Source: Clavaria fumosa
Lineage: Eukaryota; Basidiomycota; Agaricomycetes; Agaricales; Clavariaceae
Assembly (NCBI GenBank): GCA_951802425.1
Contig: OX637794.1
Coordinates: 1,178,001 to 1,242,000, forward strand
Reading direction: 5' to 3'
DNA: 64,000 bases
The stretch's first letter is position 1. Each line of letters opens with the position of its first letter. Shown here one piece after another: positions 31,101 to 41,494 of this stretch. The notes beneath the pieces are model-generated. The model ran no database searches and was not told where the DNA came from. It saw only the letters and a program-made list of their open reading frames with translations. A program made the translations under genes and the position numbers.

Positions 31101-31904
31101 CATAATCCCTGTAATCCATTTACACACTACATCCCAAGGGCACCAGTCCAGCAGCAAAGCTCCCAGTCTCATGCTATGAATGACCAAGCTAAGCCAGTGC
31201 AATGGGATTCAAATGAAGTGTATCCAACCAATGGAGGACTTCATGGCCATCTCATTCCAACTGGAATTGGATTTTATAATGGAGCAGCATACTTTGATTA
31301 TGTTGCACCAAACTCTATGCTTAATGTGGAACCAAGAATTACCCAATCTCTCAACCTGGAGCAGGCACTGTGGCCCAGAGGCATGGAAGGAACAGCCCAG
31401 GTTCGATTTATTGTTGATCCCAAGTCATGGCAGGCTGGACCACCAGTACCAACACCTCCAGCACCACCTTCAACTCAAGCACCTTATTCTCCAGAGCCTA
31501 ACACTGCACCAGCACCTGAACCTTTGTCAGAGGTTTGCTTTCTCACCTTCCCTCAGCCAGAAGGCCATGATGCTGTCCCTGTGGTGAATCATGACAATGA
31601 GGTGAATGCTCTTAACTATGCTTTCCAGAAGAATGAGGAAATGCATGGAGTCAAGAGAAGTTGGATGGATTCAACCAGCCATGATAAAGTTGTGCATGTC
31701 CAGATGGCAAAGAGGAGCAAGCCATTTGGGAAGTTGGCAAGAGACACATTTGGGTCAGTTTCAAGAAAGACCTTATCTGCCCAAGACATGGAGGAAAGTA
31801 ATGATGAAGAGAAACCACTTGAAGTGGTTGACTATACTGATTTAAAGGAATGGATTTTGAAGTGGAGAGAAGATGTAGCAGATAAGACATGGTACCTTGA
31901 GTGA
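28104..31904 (+). CDS. gag: Long-LTR element Gag with zinc knuckle and protease
   Basis: A frame of 1266 codons starting at ATG 28104, about 70 bases past the LTR. Residues about 30-220 form a Gag-like helical domain (FKGDYRHIHEFIDHYEHL, then FFWRGLPRHLRDKVE). An acidic, then basic, linker follows. A CCHC knuckle lies near residue 366 (CFGCGEDGHGMSNC). A retropepsin-like loop IIDTGSTLNIV near 650 keeps the catalytic Asp. The last 400 residues are Pro/Gln-rich with no recognised domain and contain a direct repeat around NHMPMNAP. The frame ends with TGA and is in the same phase as Pol, 285 bases downstream. Having protease with Gag, apart from RT, is unusual for Ty3/Gypsy. Confidence 0.85.
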   Translation: MSNSTTPFSFSTSTSPPTMSNTNMPITLSILDMPLPGTKQAPKKFKGDYRHIHEFIDHYEHLLNRCNVTNDGDRCTAIRQYCSTAVKETIEGMADYYVPNWSNLKTNLLKLYDSERNDQRYTERDLLSFIRISREEGITSLCLFCSFQRNFHRIAGWLKAKHKLTEEQMNHFFWRGLPRHLRDKVELRLTIRDVGIDLTKPFPIAEVVTATEALLLRNRFDVDDSDNEQDVDWPEAISNSDSDSDNEADDEDTPYRTNKKKYKRKQVQEKTSNGDKMKKTQNREGTKPPPQDEVESLIKQLGRMSLSDPDYGLLYYRAITKDPRLEKVIRPPLLNYAPPKSNPATALMPQHMNSTSQTFPRPPLKCFGCGEDGHGMSNCPVLSDLMKQGVIIRNADNKYVMHNGSRIIRGPGETLVQAAQRQRPVSSQTTNYITNSPIEVNSSTGLTVQAYTDEDTDEEDVYAVERVPKVIKEQRKERFAGVFPPPLSHTKAKFKDVDQPRTVPHPVPVKVKTEPVPVTIPIHPQAPAFNPDDDDVIMEDVTQAKSKLPRKPPVPRVSKVSQHVDPFTVLNKALNAQMTLSVGEVIGVSKEVATLMQDVIRYKRGPPPTNKEAAPANVALSSTPSYLTYPHGVLIRIQLECDGNPIQAIIDTGSTLNIVHKRIYERDIRRPINRSITPIMNDANGGGKAMLGLVENVPLSCGAVTTWANLYVAGHVPFDLLLGRPWQRANYVSIDERPDGTYVVFRDPKQPGIAHELLGVPDNKVYHVTDSEAPIPHDPTFFQPEDQTLMVYSSMDQHAPQNKKTAGPDANYSWHDPDDLCESRSCHGSFLGKRPRATFIHQVLFDDAWDENDLVEYHVCSTCNQASQKRSQGGKLVKRYRVETLAPPPSLNPQPNSQYTTSQPPPYNNPGARQHTSFKITNSQNQTNHMPMNAPPMAPYMHTVPLPEQEAHTSVIITNSQTQANHMPMNAPMAPYMHTVPLPEPGEIISKDNMPTNPAHNPCNPFTHYIPRAPVQQQSSQSHAMNDQAKPVQWDSNEVYPTNGGLHGHLIPTGIGFYNGAAYFDYVAPNSMLNVEPRITQSLNLEQALWPRGMEGTAQVRFIVDPKSWQAGPPVPTPPAPPSTQAPYSPEPNTAPAPEPLSEVCFLTFPQPEGHDAVPVVNHDNEVNALNYAFQKNEEMHGVKRSWMDSTSHDKVVHVQMAKRSKPFGKLARDTFGSVSRKTLSAQDMEESNDEEKPLEVVDYTDLKEWILKWREDVADKTWYLE

Positions 31905-32059
31905 AGAAGGATACTATGATGTTGATTCAGACAATGGACATTTTTTTACTTACAATTCAGGATATGCTTTATGTTTGTTTTCTGAACTGACAGATTTGTA
32001 CTTATACAGACTTTGATGATTGACACTAATTTCTGAATGTATGGACTTCACTCTCTATG

Positions 32060-32270
32060 ATGCAACAAATAAAGAAAAGCACCTCCACCAAGAGGCTAAA
32101 CTGGAAACTTTATATTCACAAATTATAGGACACAGTACAACAACAGATACTAAGGAAAGCACCTCCATCAAGAGGATAAACTGGAAAACATGATACAACA
32201 AGACATCACACAACCAATTACAGACTCTAAGGAAAGCTCCTCCACCATGAGGATAAACTGGAAATCTAAA
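32060..32270 (+). repeat. Three direct repeats between gag and pol
   Basis: Imperfect copies of GAAAGCACCTCCACCAAGAG followed by GATAAACTGGAAA lie near 32075, 32155 and 32230. They fill the only non-coding interval inside the element and overlap the pol start (ATG 32190). Confidence 0.7.
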
Positions 32271-34775
32271 CCAATGAGAAAGCAAAGCAAGCCACAACAC
32301 AAGTCTATATCCTATGTTACTGTGAGTTATCCAGAGTTGGATACTCCAGATGATTTCAGATATGAACTACCTCATCACCATCACACACTTACAGCTTATA
32401 AGAGAGTTGATCGCAAGGTCAAACCTGTTCCTGGGATATTCCCAGAAGATGCAAGAGTTCACAGACAAATCCCAGAAGATCCACTTAAGACACTTCCTGT
32501 GTTATCATCTAATCCACCTGAATTTCAACCTACAAAGAAGATTACTCAAGAAAGGCTTGACATGATGTCTATAAATGGAGAAGGGTTCTTGTGGCCTGAA
32601 GAAGAGAAGCTCTTTGTTCATGTTATGCTACTCAATGAGAAGGCAATTGCTTTTCAAGATACAGAAAGAGGAACACTTCGTGAAGATTATTTCAGTCCTT
32701 ACATTATTCCAGTTGTGGAACATGTTCCATGGGAATGTCGCAGAATCCCTATTCCTCCTGGAATGAGAAATGAAGTAATCAAGATTTTCAGAGACAGAAT
32801 TGCTGCAGGAGTATATGAATCAAGTCAAGCATCCTATAGATCACCCTGGTTTTGTGTGGCTAAGAAGGATAAGAAGATTCGCATTGTACATGATTTGCAA
32901 CCATTGAACTCAATTACTATAAGAGATGCTGGAGTACCTCCAGTCTTAGATGAATTTGTGGAACCATTTGCTGGTAACTCCTGTTACACAGTCTTTGACT
33001 TGTATTCAGGGTATGATGCTAGGAAGATTCATCCAAAGAGTAGAGACCTCACCACATTCCAGTCACCATTGGGTTTGTTGAGATTGACATGTCTACCACA
33101 AGGTTTCACCAATTCCCCTTCAGAATTTCAGAATTGTATGACTTTTGTCTTACAGGATGAGATTCCCCATACCACCAATATCTTCATTGATGACAATGCA
33201 ATCAAAGGACCAAAGACACAGTACCTTGATGAAGATGGAAATCCAGAGACAATACCTGAGAACCCTGGTATTAGAAGATTTATATGGGAACATGCCAATG
33301 ATGTTAATAGGATTATGCATCGCATTGGATGCTGTGGTGCAACATTCTCAGGAAAGAAGATGCAAATTTGCAGACCAGAGGTTATTATCCTAGGACAGAA
33401 ATGTACTCCAGGTGGAAGGTTGCCTGATACAGCCAAGGTTGATAAAATCAGAGATTGGCCTGCCTTAAGGACTGTAAAGGAGGTCAGAGCCTTCCTGGGA
33501 CTATGTGGAACTGTCAGGATCTGGATTCGCAATTATTCAATTATTATTAGACCCCTCACAGAGTTGTGGAGGAAAGAAGAAACATTCATTTGGGATGAAA
33601 GGAGAGAGGAAGCCTTCAGGACACTGAAGGAACTTGTTACCACTGCACCAGCACTCAGGCCTATTGATTATGAGTCTTCAAACACAGTAATTCTTTCTGT
33701 AGATTCAAGTCAAATAGGTGTGGGGTTCATTTTATCCCAAATTGATGATGAAGGTAGAAGAAGACCAGCAAGATATGGATCAATCCCCTTTAATGAAAGA
33801 GAGTCCAACTATAGTCAGCCAAAGTTGGAGTTATATGGCCTATTCAGGGCATTGAGACACTATCGTCACTATGTTTATGGAGTCAAAAACTTTCATGTTG
33901 AAGTAGATGCAAAGTACATAAAAGGGATGCTTAACAAGCCTGATATTCAACCTAATGCTGCAATGAATCGTTGGGTTCAGGGCATTCTCCTCTTTGATTT
34001 TAAGCTTGTACATGTTCCTGCTGTACAATTCAGAGGACCTGATGCACTATCAAGGAGAGAGCCCACCATAGAAGAAATTGGGGAAGCACAAGAAGATGAT
34101 GAATGGCTTGACCAGATAACATTACAAGCATTTCAATATGCTCAGAATGGTCATATCCCAAGTCAGTGCTTAATAGCACTCCCCTCTTATGCAATGAGCA
34201 GCTCACCAAAGATTCAATTTCTTCAAGATGTCAAGACATTTCTGGAAACAGGATGTCTTCCAAAGCTATCAAATACCCAAGCAAGGCAGAGATTCATGGA
34301 ACGTGCCTTTCAGTTTACTTTTCAGAATGGTCAGCTATACAGGAAACTGAGGAATCAGCCCCTTCTGAAAGTCATATTAGAAGATGACAAGAAAGTTGAG
34401 ATTCTCACAAAAGCACATGAGAATCTGGCCCATCGTGGAGTCCATGGTGTTTTTCATACCATTAAAAGAAGATTTTATTGGCCTGGACTTTATCAGGATG
34501 TGGAATACCATGTTAAATCTTGCCATGAATGCCAAATAAGGAGTGTCAAGAAAGTTGAAATTCCCATCACTATATCATCCCCTGCTACAATATTCACAAA
34601 GATCTATGTTGATGTCATGCTCATGCCTAAAGCTCAAGGATATAGATACATTGTTGCAGCCAGAGATGATTTATCATTGGCAGCAGAAGGAAGAGCATTA
34701 AGAAAGCTGAGTGCTGCCAAATTTAGCAAAGTTCTTTTGGGAAGACATCATCTGCAGATATGGTGCAATAGGTGA
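32190..34775 (+). CDS. pol: Long-LTR element Pol: RT, RNase H, integrase N-part
   Basis: 861 codons from ATG 32190. RT spans about residues 180-440: YRSPWFCVAKKDKKIRIVHD, LPQGFTNSPSEFQ, and the active site TNIFIDDNAIKG, with IDD where most Gypsy elements have VDD. RNase H-like sequence follows (LSVDSSQIGVGFILSQ, then FHVEVDAKYIKGML and PDALSRRE). The integrase HHCC finger is near residue 745 (HENLAHRGVHGV...CHECQ) and the first core Asp is in IYVDVML. Just after it, near 34715, the frame is lost: the second and third catalytic residues lie in the +1 frame (34711-35592). No chromodomain is seen in either part. Confidence 0.87.
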   Translation: MIQQDITQPITDSKESSSTMRINWKSKPMRKQSKPQHKSISYVTVSYPELDTPDDFRYELPHHHHTLTAYKRVDRKVKPVPGIFPEDARVHRQIPEDPLKTLPVLSSNPPEFQPTKKITQERLDMMSINGEGFLWPEEEKLFVHVMLLNEKAIAFQDTERGTLREDYFSPYIIPVVEHVPWECRRIPIPPGMRNEVIKIFRDRIAAGVYESSQASYRSPWFCVAKKDKKIRIVHDLQPLNSITIRDAGVPPVLDEFVEPFAGNSCYTVFDLYSGYDARKIHPKSRDLTTFQSPLGLLRLTCLPQGFTNSPSEFQNCMTFVLQDEIPHTTNIFIDDNAIKGPKTQYLDEDGNPETIPENPGIRRFIWEHANDVNRIMHRIGCCGATFSGKKMQICRPEVIILGQKCTPGGRLPDTAKVDKIRDWPALRTVKEVRAFLGLCGTVRIWIRNYSIIIRPLTELWRKEETFIWDERREEAFRTLKELVTTAPALRPIDYESSNTVILSVDSSQIGVGFILSQIDDEGRRRPARYGSIPFNERESNYSQPKLELYGLFRALRHYRHYVYGVKNFHVEVDAKYIKGMLNKPDIQPNAAMNRWVQGILLFDFKLVHVPAVQFRGPDALSRREPTIEEIGEAQEDDEWLDQITLQAFQYAQNGHIPSQCLIALPSYAMSSSPKIQFLQDVKTFLETGCLPKLSNTQARQRFMERAFQFTFQNGQLYRKLRNQPLLKVILEDDKKVEILTKAHENLAHRGVHGVFHTIKRRFYWPGLYQDVEYHVKSCHECQIRSVKKVEIPITISSPATIFTKIYVDVMLMPKAQGYRYIVAARDDLSLAAEGRALRKLSAAKFSKVLLGRHHLQIWCNR

Positions 34776-35592
34776 AGTTGTTACAGACAATGGTCCAGAG
34801 GTGAAAGGAGCATTTGAAGAACTTACAAGGAGATATGGAATTCCCCATATTCACATCTCTGCCTACAATTCAAGAGCAAATGGAGTTGTGGAAAGAGGAC
34901 ACTTTGTGATAAGAGAAGGGATCATTAAGTCCTGTGAAGGAAATGTTAACCAATGGCCATCTAAAGTTCACCATGCATTCTTTGCAGATAAATGCATTAC
35001 AAGACAATCAACAGGATTCAGCCCATTCTATCTTCTCTATGGAGTAGATCCAGTTCTCCCATTTGATCTCACAGAAGCTACATTTATGGTACAAGGGTTT
35101 AGGGCAGGAATGAGCTCAGCAGAATTGCTTGCCCTTAGAATCAGGCAATTGGAAAAGAGACCAGAAGATATAGAACAGGCAGCTGAGACACTTAGAAAGT
35201 CTCGTTTAAGGTCAAAAGAGCAGTTTGAGAAGCTATTCAAGTTCAGGATCACTTCACATATATTCAAAGAAGGAGATCTTGTGTTAGTCAGGAATTCACA
35301 GATTGAAAAAGAACTGGACAGAAAGCACAAGCCACGTTACCTTGGTCCCTATCAAATTGTGAGACAGACCAAAGGAGGATCATATGTTATTAAAGAGCTT
35401 GATGGAACAATTTCTCGCAGAGGAGTTGCACAATTCAGGCTAATTCCATACATTGCAAGAGACAAAGACATGATCAAGAGTATTGCACTAGAACAGGATA
35501 GGCAACAAGACAGAGAAAGAGACAATAATGGTATGCAAGACATTACTCAGGATGAGAATGAAGAAAATGAAACAGAAAGTAATAGAGAGTAA
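34711..35592 (+). pseudogene. pol: Long-LTR element integrase C-part in shifted frame
   Basis: Continues the integrase core: EVVTDNGPEVKGAF and SRANGVVERGHF carry the second Asp and the Glu of the DDE triad, followed by a C-terminal domain with DLVLVRNSQ and RYLGPYQIV. The switch from the upstream frame requires skipping one base in the GCCAAATTT run at 34715-34723. The frame ends 36 bases before the 3' LTR in a charged Asp/Glu/Asn tail. Confidence 0.85.
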
Positions 35593-35628
35593 CAACTGGG
35601 GACAGTTGTATTTTCAGTCCTGGGTGGA

Positions 35629-38601
35629 TGTCACACTAGAAGCAAGTTAGTGAACAGAAGAAGACAAATAGAAGACCACTTACTCATCTGATGGACAGTG
35701 CACACAGGCAATGTCCTAGGTTTACTAGGATCCTCCCCATCTACCTTGATCTCCACAAGCTGAGTCCCATCAGCCATCCTCACTGTCTTGACAACAGTTC
35801 CATATAGGATGCCTAAGTGCCCAAAGATCCAGACTCTGGTGCCATTGGGGAAGTGGGGAGGAGAGTCCATGAGTTTAGAATGTGGAGTTTATTGTTAGAG
35901 AATAGCAGTGAAATGAGATGAGAGAAGAATGAGAGAGCGAGAAGCCGCACCTGCATTGTTCAGAGTGTCACGTGATGAGCACGTGACAACAATGGACACA
36001 CCTGCGCCACACCAAGGCCACACCCCCAGAACACATTTATTTTCCACCACCACCACTACCTTTTACCACCACCACTACACTCTATTCCTACTCAGACCAC
36101 TCAGAAACACTAGTATGTTCTTGATTCTACACTATTAGAGATTCTCTAATGTGTTATTCCAAGCAGAATGTTCTTTTTCACTATTGTCAATATGGATCAG
36201 GCCTCCCTCCTTGGGCAGGACCTCCCCTCTCTCTCCTGGGGAATCACCATTCACCCCATTGACCCCATTGTCCCCTGGACAATGATAGGAGTGTGGCTAG
36301 ATGGACAGGTTGTCCCAGTTATTTTTGGTCCAGTGGCTCATGTTGGACCAGATAGGATTTCATTTCATCTTTTTCATGACCACCCTCAGCTCCCCTCTCA
36401 TGTCTTTATTATGAGAAGACCAGGGATGTATAACTTTACTGTCCCTGTCCTATGTTCTGAACTCTTTTACTATGACTTGTAATTTCCTTCACCTCCTTGA
36501 TTTTTTTGTTCTATGGCAATAATGATGTTCTGATTCAGTTACAAGTCAAATGAGGGAAATGGAGTACCTCTACAGGCCTATGGAAGGTCTATCATATTAC
36601 ATAAGCCTATGGAAGGCAAAGATCATGTTACATAAGCCTATGGAAGGCTAGTGAATGTAATGGAAGCCTATGGAAGGCAAAGATCATGTTACATAAGCCT
36701 ATGGAAGGCTAATGAATGTCATGGAAGCCTATGGAAGGCTGAAGAATGTTATGGAAGCCTATGGAAGGCTAAAAGAATGTTATGGGAGCCTATGGAAGGC
36801 TAAAGAATGTTATGGAAGCCTATAGAACATCATTCAAAGACAGTCATGGAAGGTTAAAGAAAGTTATGGAAAGTCTTGGAACATTATGGAACATTCTAGA
36901 ATTTGAAGGAAGCTCATGGAATGTCATGGAAAGCTATGGAAAGCTATGGAAACTCAAAGAAAGTTATGGAAGTTTATGGAAGGTTCTAGAAGAACAGTAG
37001 AACATTGTAGAATGTTCTAGAATTTGATGGAAGTTCATGGAATGTCATGGAATGCCATGGAAACTCAAGGAAAGTCATGGAAGTTTATAGAAGGTTCTAG
37101 AAGGTCAAGGAAGGCTACTGGAAGCTTATGTAAACCTTATAGAATGTCAAGGAAGTCACATGGACATGTTATGGAACATCACTGGAATGTAATGGACATT
37201 ACTCAGCAGGATTATTTGTCATACATTACTCAGCAGGATGATTTGTCATTCCTTATTCAGCAGGATGATTTGTCATTCCTTATTCAGCAGGATGATTTGT
37301 CATTTCTTACTCAGCAGAATGATTTGTCATTTGATTATTCATCTCTACTATAGCTTATTCAGCATTTATATTGTGATTACTCAGCTCATGTATTCTGCTT
37401 ACTAAGTCTCTTTTGTAGATTAGTAATCTTCTCATTACTAATGGTTTGATGACTCAGCTAGTTACTTTATTTAGTATAGTTTTCCCATGTGCTGACTAAG
37501 TCAGTCATGTGAAGGTCATGTGACAGTCATGTGAGAGTCATGTGAAAGTCATGTGATCACTAGTATATAAGGCCAGCTCACTGGTCATTTGCAATATATT
37601 CCATCTTAACCCTTAACCACCATCATCTCTGCCTAAGTCCAGTAGTTGTATAGGGTACTCAAAGTGCAGTGCTAATACAACTACCCAGTCATCAATTGGT
37701 TGTATAGGATACTCAGGAGCAGTATTAATACAACTACCCAAGTCTGTTGAGTTGGATACTCAGTGCAGTATTAACCCAACACACATATTCCATCTTAACC
37801 CTTAACCACCATCATCTCTGCTTAAGTCCAGTAGTTGTATAGGGTACTCAAAGTGCAGTGCTAATACAACTACCCAGTCATCAATTGGTTGTATAGGATA
37901 CTCAGGAGCAGTATTAATACAACTACCCAAGTCTGTTGAGTTGGATACTCAGTGCAGTATTAACCCAACACACATATTCCATCTTAACCCTTAACCACCA
38001 TCATCTCTGCTTAAGTCCAGTAGTTGTATAGGGTACTCAAAGTGCAGTGCTAATACAACTACCCAGTCATCAATTGGTTGTATAGGATACTCAGGAGCAG
38101 TATTAATACAACTACCCAAGTCTGTTGAGTTGGATACTCAGTGCAGTATTAACCCAACACACATATTCCATCTCAACCTTCAACCACCATCATCTCTGCA
38201 TAAGTCCAGTAATTGTATAGGGTACTCTAAGTGCAGTACTAATACAACTACTCAGTCATCAATCAGTTGTATAGGATACTCAAGAGCAGTATTAATACAG
38301 CTACAGTCTTTTGAGTTGGATACTCAGTGAAGTATTAACTCAAGGCCCTACAGCCTCAATCATACATACACTCAAAGACTATAGGAGTCTATCCTAAGTC
38401 CTCATCACTACACTCACTCAAAGACTATAGGAGTTTATCCTTAGTCCTCATCACAACACATCCTCAAAGACTATAGGAGTCTATCCATAGTCCTCATCTA
38501 ACCCTAACAAAGAGAACAACAGGGGAAAATTTGAGCTAAAGACTGTTCCAAGGACCCCTGGAAGTTTGAGAAGAATACTTCTAATCAAATTTCAACCTGA
38601 G
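35629..38601 (+). repeat. 3' LTR of the long-LTR element (2973 bp)
   Basis: Same as the 5' LTR but with four instead of two 189-bp units (starting 37601, 37790, 37979, 38168). This accounts for all 378 extra bases. Confidence 0.92.
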
Positions 38602-40516
38602 ACCGGTACTGGATGGATCAGGTCTTGAGGAAGTTTGGAGAGAATGGGTTGTGTCTCAAACTCAGTAAATGCGAGTTTGAGAAGAGTGAGATCATCTTCC
38701 TGGGGATGAAGATCTCCCACAACAGACTAGAGCATGATCCGGCCAAGGGTGCGGCAGTCCGAGATTGGCCACGTCCTAAGAATGTGAAGGATGTCCAGAG
38801 GTTCAATGGGATGCTGAACTACCTCCGCCGGCACATCCCGAATCTTTCTGCCCGGGCAAAGCCACTCTTCCGGCTGACTGGGAATGTTCCATGGAAATGG
38901 GAGGAGGAGGAGGAAGCAGCCTTCCGAGATCTCCGCCAGGCACTCGTATCAGCCCTGGTCTTGGCTCTGCCTCAGGACAAAGGGAGATGGAAGGTAGAGA
39001 CAGATGCAAGCAACCTGGCAACTGGTGGAGTGCTCTCGCAGCAACAGATGGATGGAACCTGGAGAGTTGTTGACTATATCTCCAAGGCCCTCACTGCAGC
39101 TGAGAAGAACTACGATGTGTACGACAAGGAGTTCTTGGCTGTGATTCGGGCACTTCGCAAGTGGCAAGCATACCTCATTGGAGCAGAGGAGATGATCGAG
39201 ATCTGGACGGACCATGCAAACCTCCAGTACTTCCGGAAGCCCCAGAAGTTGAAGCCGAGGCAGGTTCGTTGTGTTGGAGAGCTCCAGTGCTTTGACTTTG
39301 AGATAAAGTATCGCACTGGCAAGTCGAATACAAAGGCAGATGCACTCTCCCGGAGACCGGACTATGGAGAGATGGTGGAGGAGGATGCACCGGTGCAGGT
39401 TTTCCCGGAAACAGAAGTCTGTGTGTCATTCACATCGGAAATGGAGACGCTACTCCAGAAAAATAGCGCGGTACACATACAGAAGCCGGAGGAGCTTGAT
39501 GATGAGTGGACACGAGATCGTGCTGGACTCTGGCGAAAGGGGATAGTCACTTGGGTCCCCCTAGGAGCTCGTGAGGCCGTTCTTGAGTTTGAGCATGACC
39601 TCCCCACTGCTGGACACCCTGGGCCCCAGAAGTTGAGAGCAGCACTAGTGAAGGGTTATTGGTGGCCGGACATGGTAAAAGATGCGGATCGGTATGCCCA
39701 GGGGTGTGAGACATGCCAGCGGACGAAGCCCGACCATACCAAGTGTGCTGCCCCACTACACCCCCATCTGGTGCCCAATGGTCCCTGGTTGGTGATCTCA
39801 TGGGACATAGTCGGTCCCCTCCCCCTCTCCCGTGGACATAATGCCATCCTTGTTATTGTCGACAAATTCATGAAATGGACACTGCTCAAAGCGATCGGGC
39901 TCGACCTCACAGGACTTGGAGTGGCGCGTCTCCTCCGGGATCGAGTGTTTCGTGACTATGGAGTCCCTCACAAGGTTGTGAGTGACTGGGGGTCCCAGTT
40001 CATGTCCTGCTTCATGAAGGAGTTCTACTCCATGATCTGGGTAAAGGCAAATCCAAGTACTGGTTTTCATCTGCAGACTGATGGACAGACAGAATGGGCG
40101 AACCAGGAGATGGAGATCTATCTCCGGGCTTACGTGGACCATCTCCAGGATGACTGGGCTGAATGGTTGTCCACTGCGGAGTTTGCTCTCAATAATCGTG
40201 AGCACTCAGCAACAGGACAGACACCTTTCTTCCTCGATTATGGACGACACCCATGGAATGGGGGGCTCCGGCCACCTTCTGAGGTGAACCCGGCAGCGGA
40301 CAAGTGGATGGCTAAGCTCACGGAGTCCCGAAGAGCAGCCAAGGAGGCAATGGAGAAAGCGGTGGCAGTGATGAAGAAGAGCTACGATAAGGGGAAATGC
40401 CCAAGTCAGGAGTACTCTGAGGGAGATCTGGTCTGGCTGGATACTAGAAACTTGAAGATGGACCGGCCCTGTAAAAAGCTTGACAACAAGAGAGCAGGCC
40501 CCTTTGCAGTTGAGGA
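38602..40516 (+). pseudogene. gag-pol: Gypsy-3 pol, middle segment (RT end to integrase)
   Basis: Resumes after the long-LTR element with YWMDQVLRKFGENG and covers the rest of RT, RNase H, the integrase zinc finger and the core. The frame is open from 38613 to the MITE. Substitutions of CpG type are dense, for example VSDWGSQFMSCF for VSDRGSQFVSRF and QTDGQTEWANQE for TERANQE. Confidence 0.9.
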
Positions 40517-41117
40517 TAGTGTTGCCGCAGCTAGACTAGTCACGAGCCAGCTAGACCAGCTGCAGCTCGTGACTACTCTAGCTGGTCTCAATTTGTCTTA
40601 GCTGTAGTCATAGCTGCAGCTGGTGAGTTTAGCTGACTATAGTCATGGCTTAGCTGCCAACTCTTATATTATAACTATGTGTTCATTCTCACTGCTGTAA
40701 TTCCCTGGTGGTCATGACACTGTGGTACTGCCACTTTGACTAATAATGCAATGCCACTACTATCACCAGTTACAACCACTGTCACTGTCAGTTTATAAGC
40801 TGGTTCATATGCAACAAGTCTAAGAATGATAAAGTCAGCACAGCAGGGATAAAAAGGTGAGTTACAACATGGCTAACAAGATAATAGAGCATTTAACAGT
40901 GAAATATTTGAAAGATAAAGTGCTATTCTCAACTTATTTCCTTGAAACTTTACATCAAACCTAGCCATAGCTTAGCTGCAGCTATCAGCTATGGAAATAT
41001 CAATAGCCATAGTCATAGCTGCTTTGTAGCCATAGCTGATTGCCAGCTAGGCTACAGCTATAATCAGCTAAGGCTATGGCTATTAGTCAGCTACTAGTCA
41101 TAGCTGTGGCAACACTA
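40517..41117 (+). mobile_element. hAT-type MITE (601 bp)
   Basis: Flanked by the 8-bp TSD GTTGAGGA (40509-40516 and 41118-41125). Terminal inverted repeats are TAGTGTTGCCGCAGCTA / TAGCTGTGGCAACACTA. Subterminal regions are full of short words around TAGCTATGGCTATAGTCAT in both orientations. No coding capacity. An 8-bp TSD, short repeats beginning TAGTG and subterminal motif clusters are the known signature of hAT elements. Removing it restores VEEKVGPAGYRL in Gypsy-3 Pol. Confidence 0.88.
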
Positions 41118-41483
41118 GTTGAGGAGAAGGTGGGACCTGCTGGGTATCGCCTCAAGCTCCCTCGGGCCTGGCGCATCCATCGGGTCTTCAATGAGCTGCT
41201 GTTGACACCATACCACCCCCCTTCCTTCCCTTCTCAGAACCTGCCTCCCCCTCCGCCCCCTACGATTGATGATGACCACCTGGAGTATGATGTGGAGGCG
41301 ATCCTTGATGTTAAGAAGGTGGGGCGTGGAGTGAGATACCTGGTGAAGTGGTTGGGATACCCTGTAGAGGAGAACACTTGGGAGCCATGACGGAACCTCA
41401 CCAATGTGGCACTGCTTCTCCGGGACTTCTTCCTTGCTCACCCCGACAAGGCCAAGCTAGCTGGTCGGGACGCCCAGCCTTAA
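41118..41483 (+). pseudogene. gag-pol: Gypsy-3 pol, 3' segment (chromodomain)
   Basis: C-terminal linker and chromodomain (RYLVKWLGYPVEENTWEP), interrupted by TGA at 41388-41390 where Gypsy-1 has Arg. Gypsy-2 shares this stop, so the two copies may derive from one already mutated source. The natural end is TAA at 41481-41483, followed by the purine tract and LTR. Confidence 0.9.
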
Positions 41484-41494
41484 GAGGGGGGTGA

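Larger units (their letters stand above)
25438..38601 (+). mobile_element. 13.2-kb long-LTR Ty3/Gypsy-type retrotransposon
   Basis: Direct repeats of 2.6 kb (25438-28032) and 3.0 kb (35629-38601), starting TGTCACACTAG and ending CAACCTGAG, enclose two large coding frames. CCGG/ACCGG flanks both sides (25433-25437, 38602-38606) and the Gypsy-3 frame is restored across it. The LTRs look identical over their shared length in every stretch I compared. They differ in length by two copies of a 189-bp unit. Gag with protease and Pol are separate frames, and integrase carries a one-base frameshift. Confidence 0.9.

Noticed and set aside
34712..34724. Programmed -1 frameshift at AAATTTA
   Set aside because: The needed shift is in the opposite direction (0 to +1), so the slippery heptamer does not explain it.
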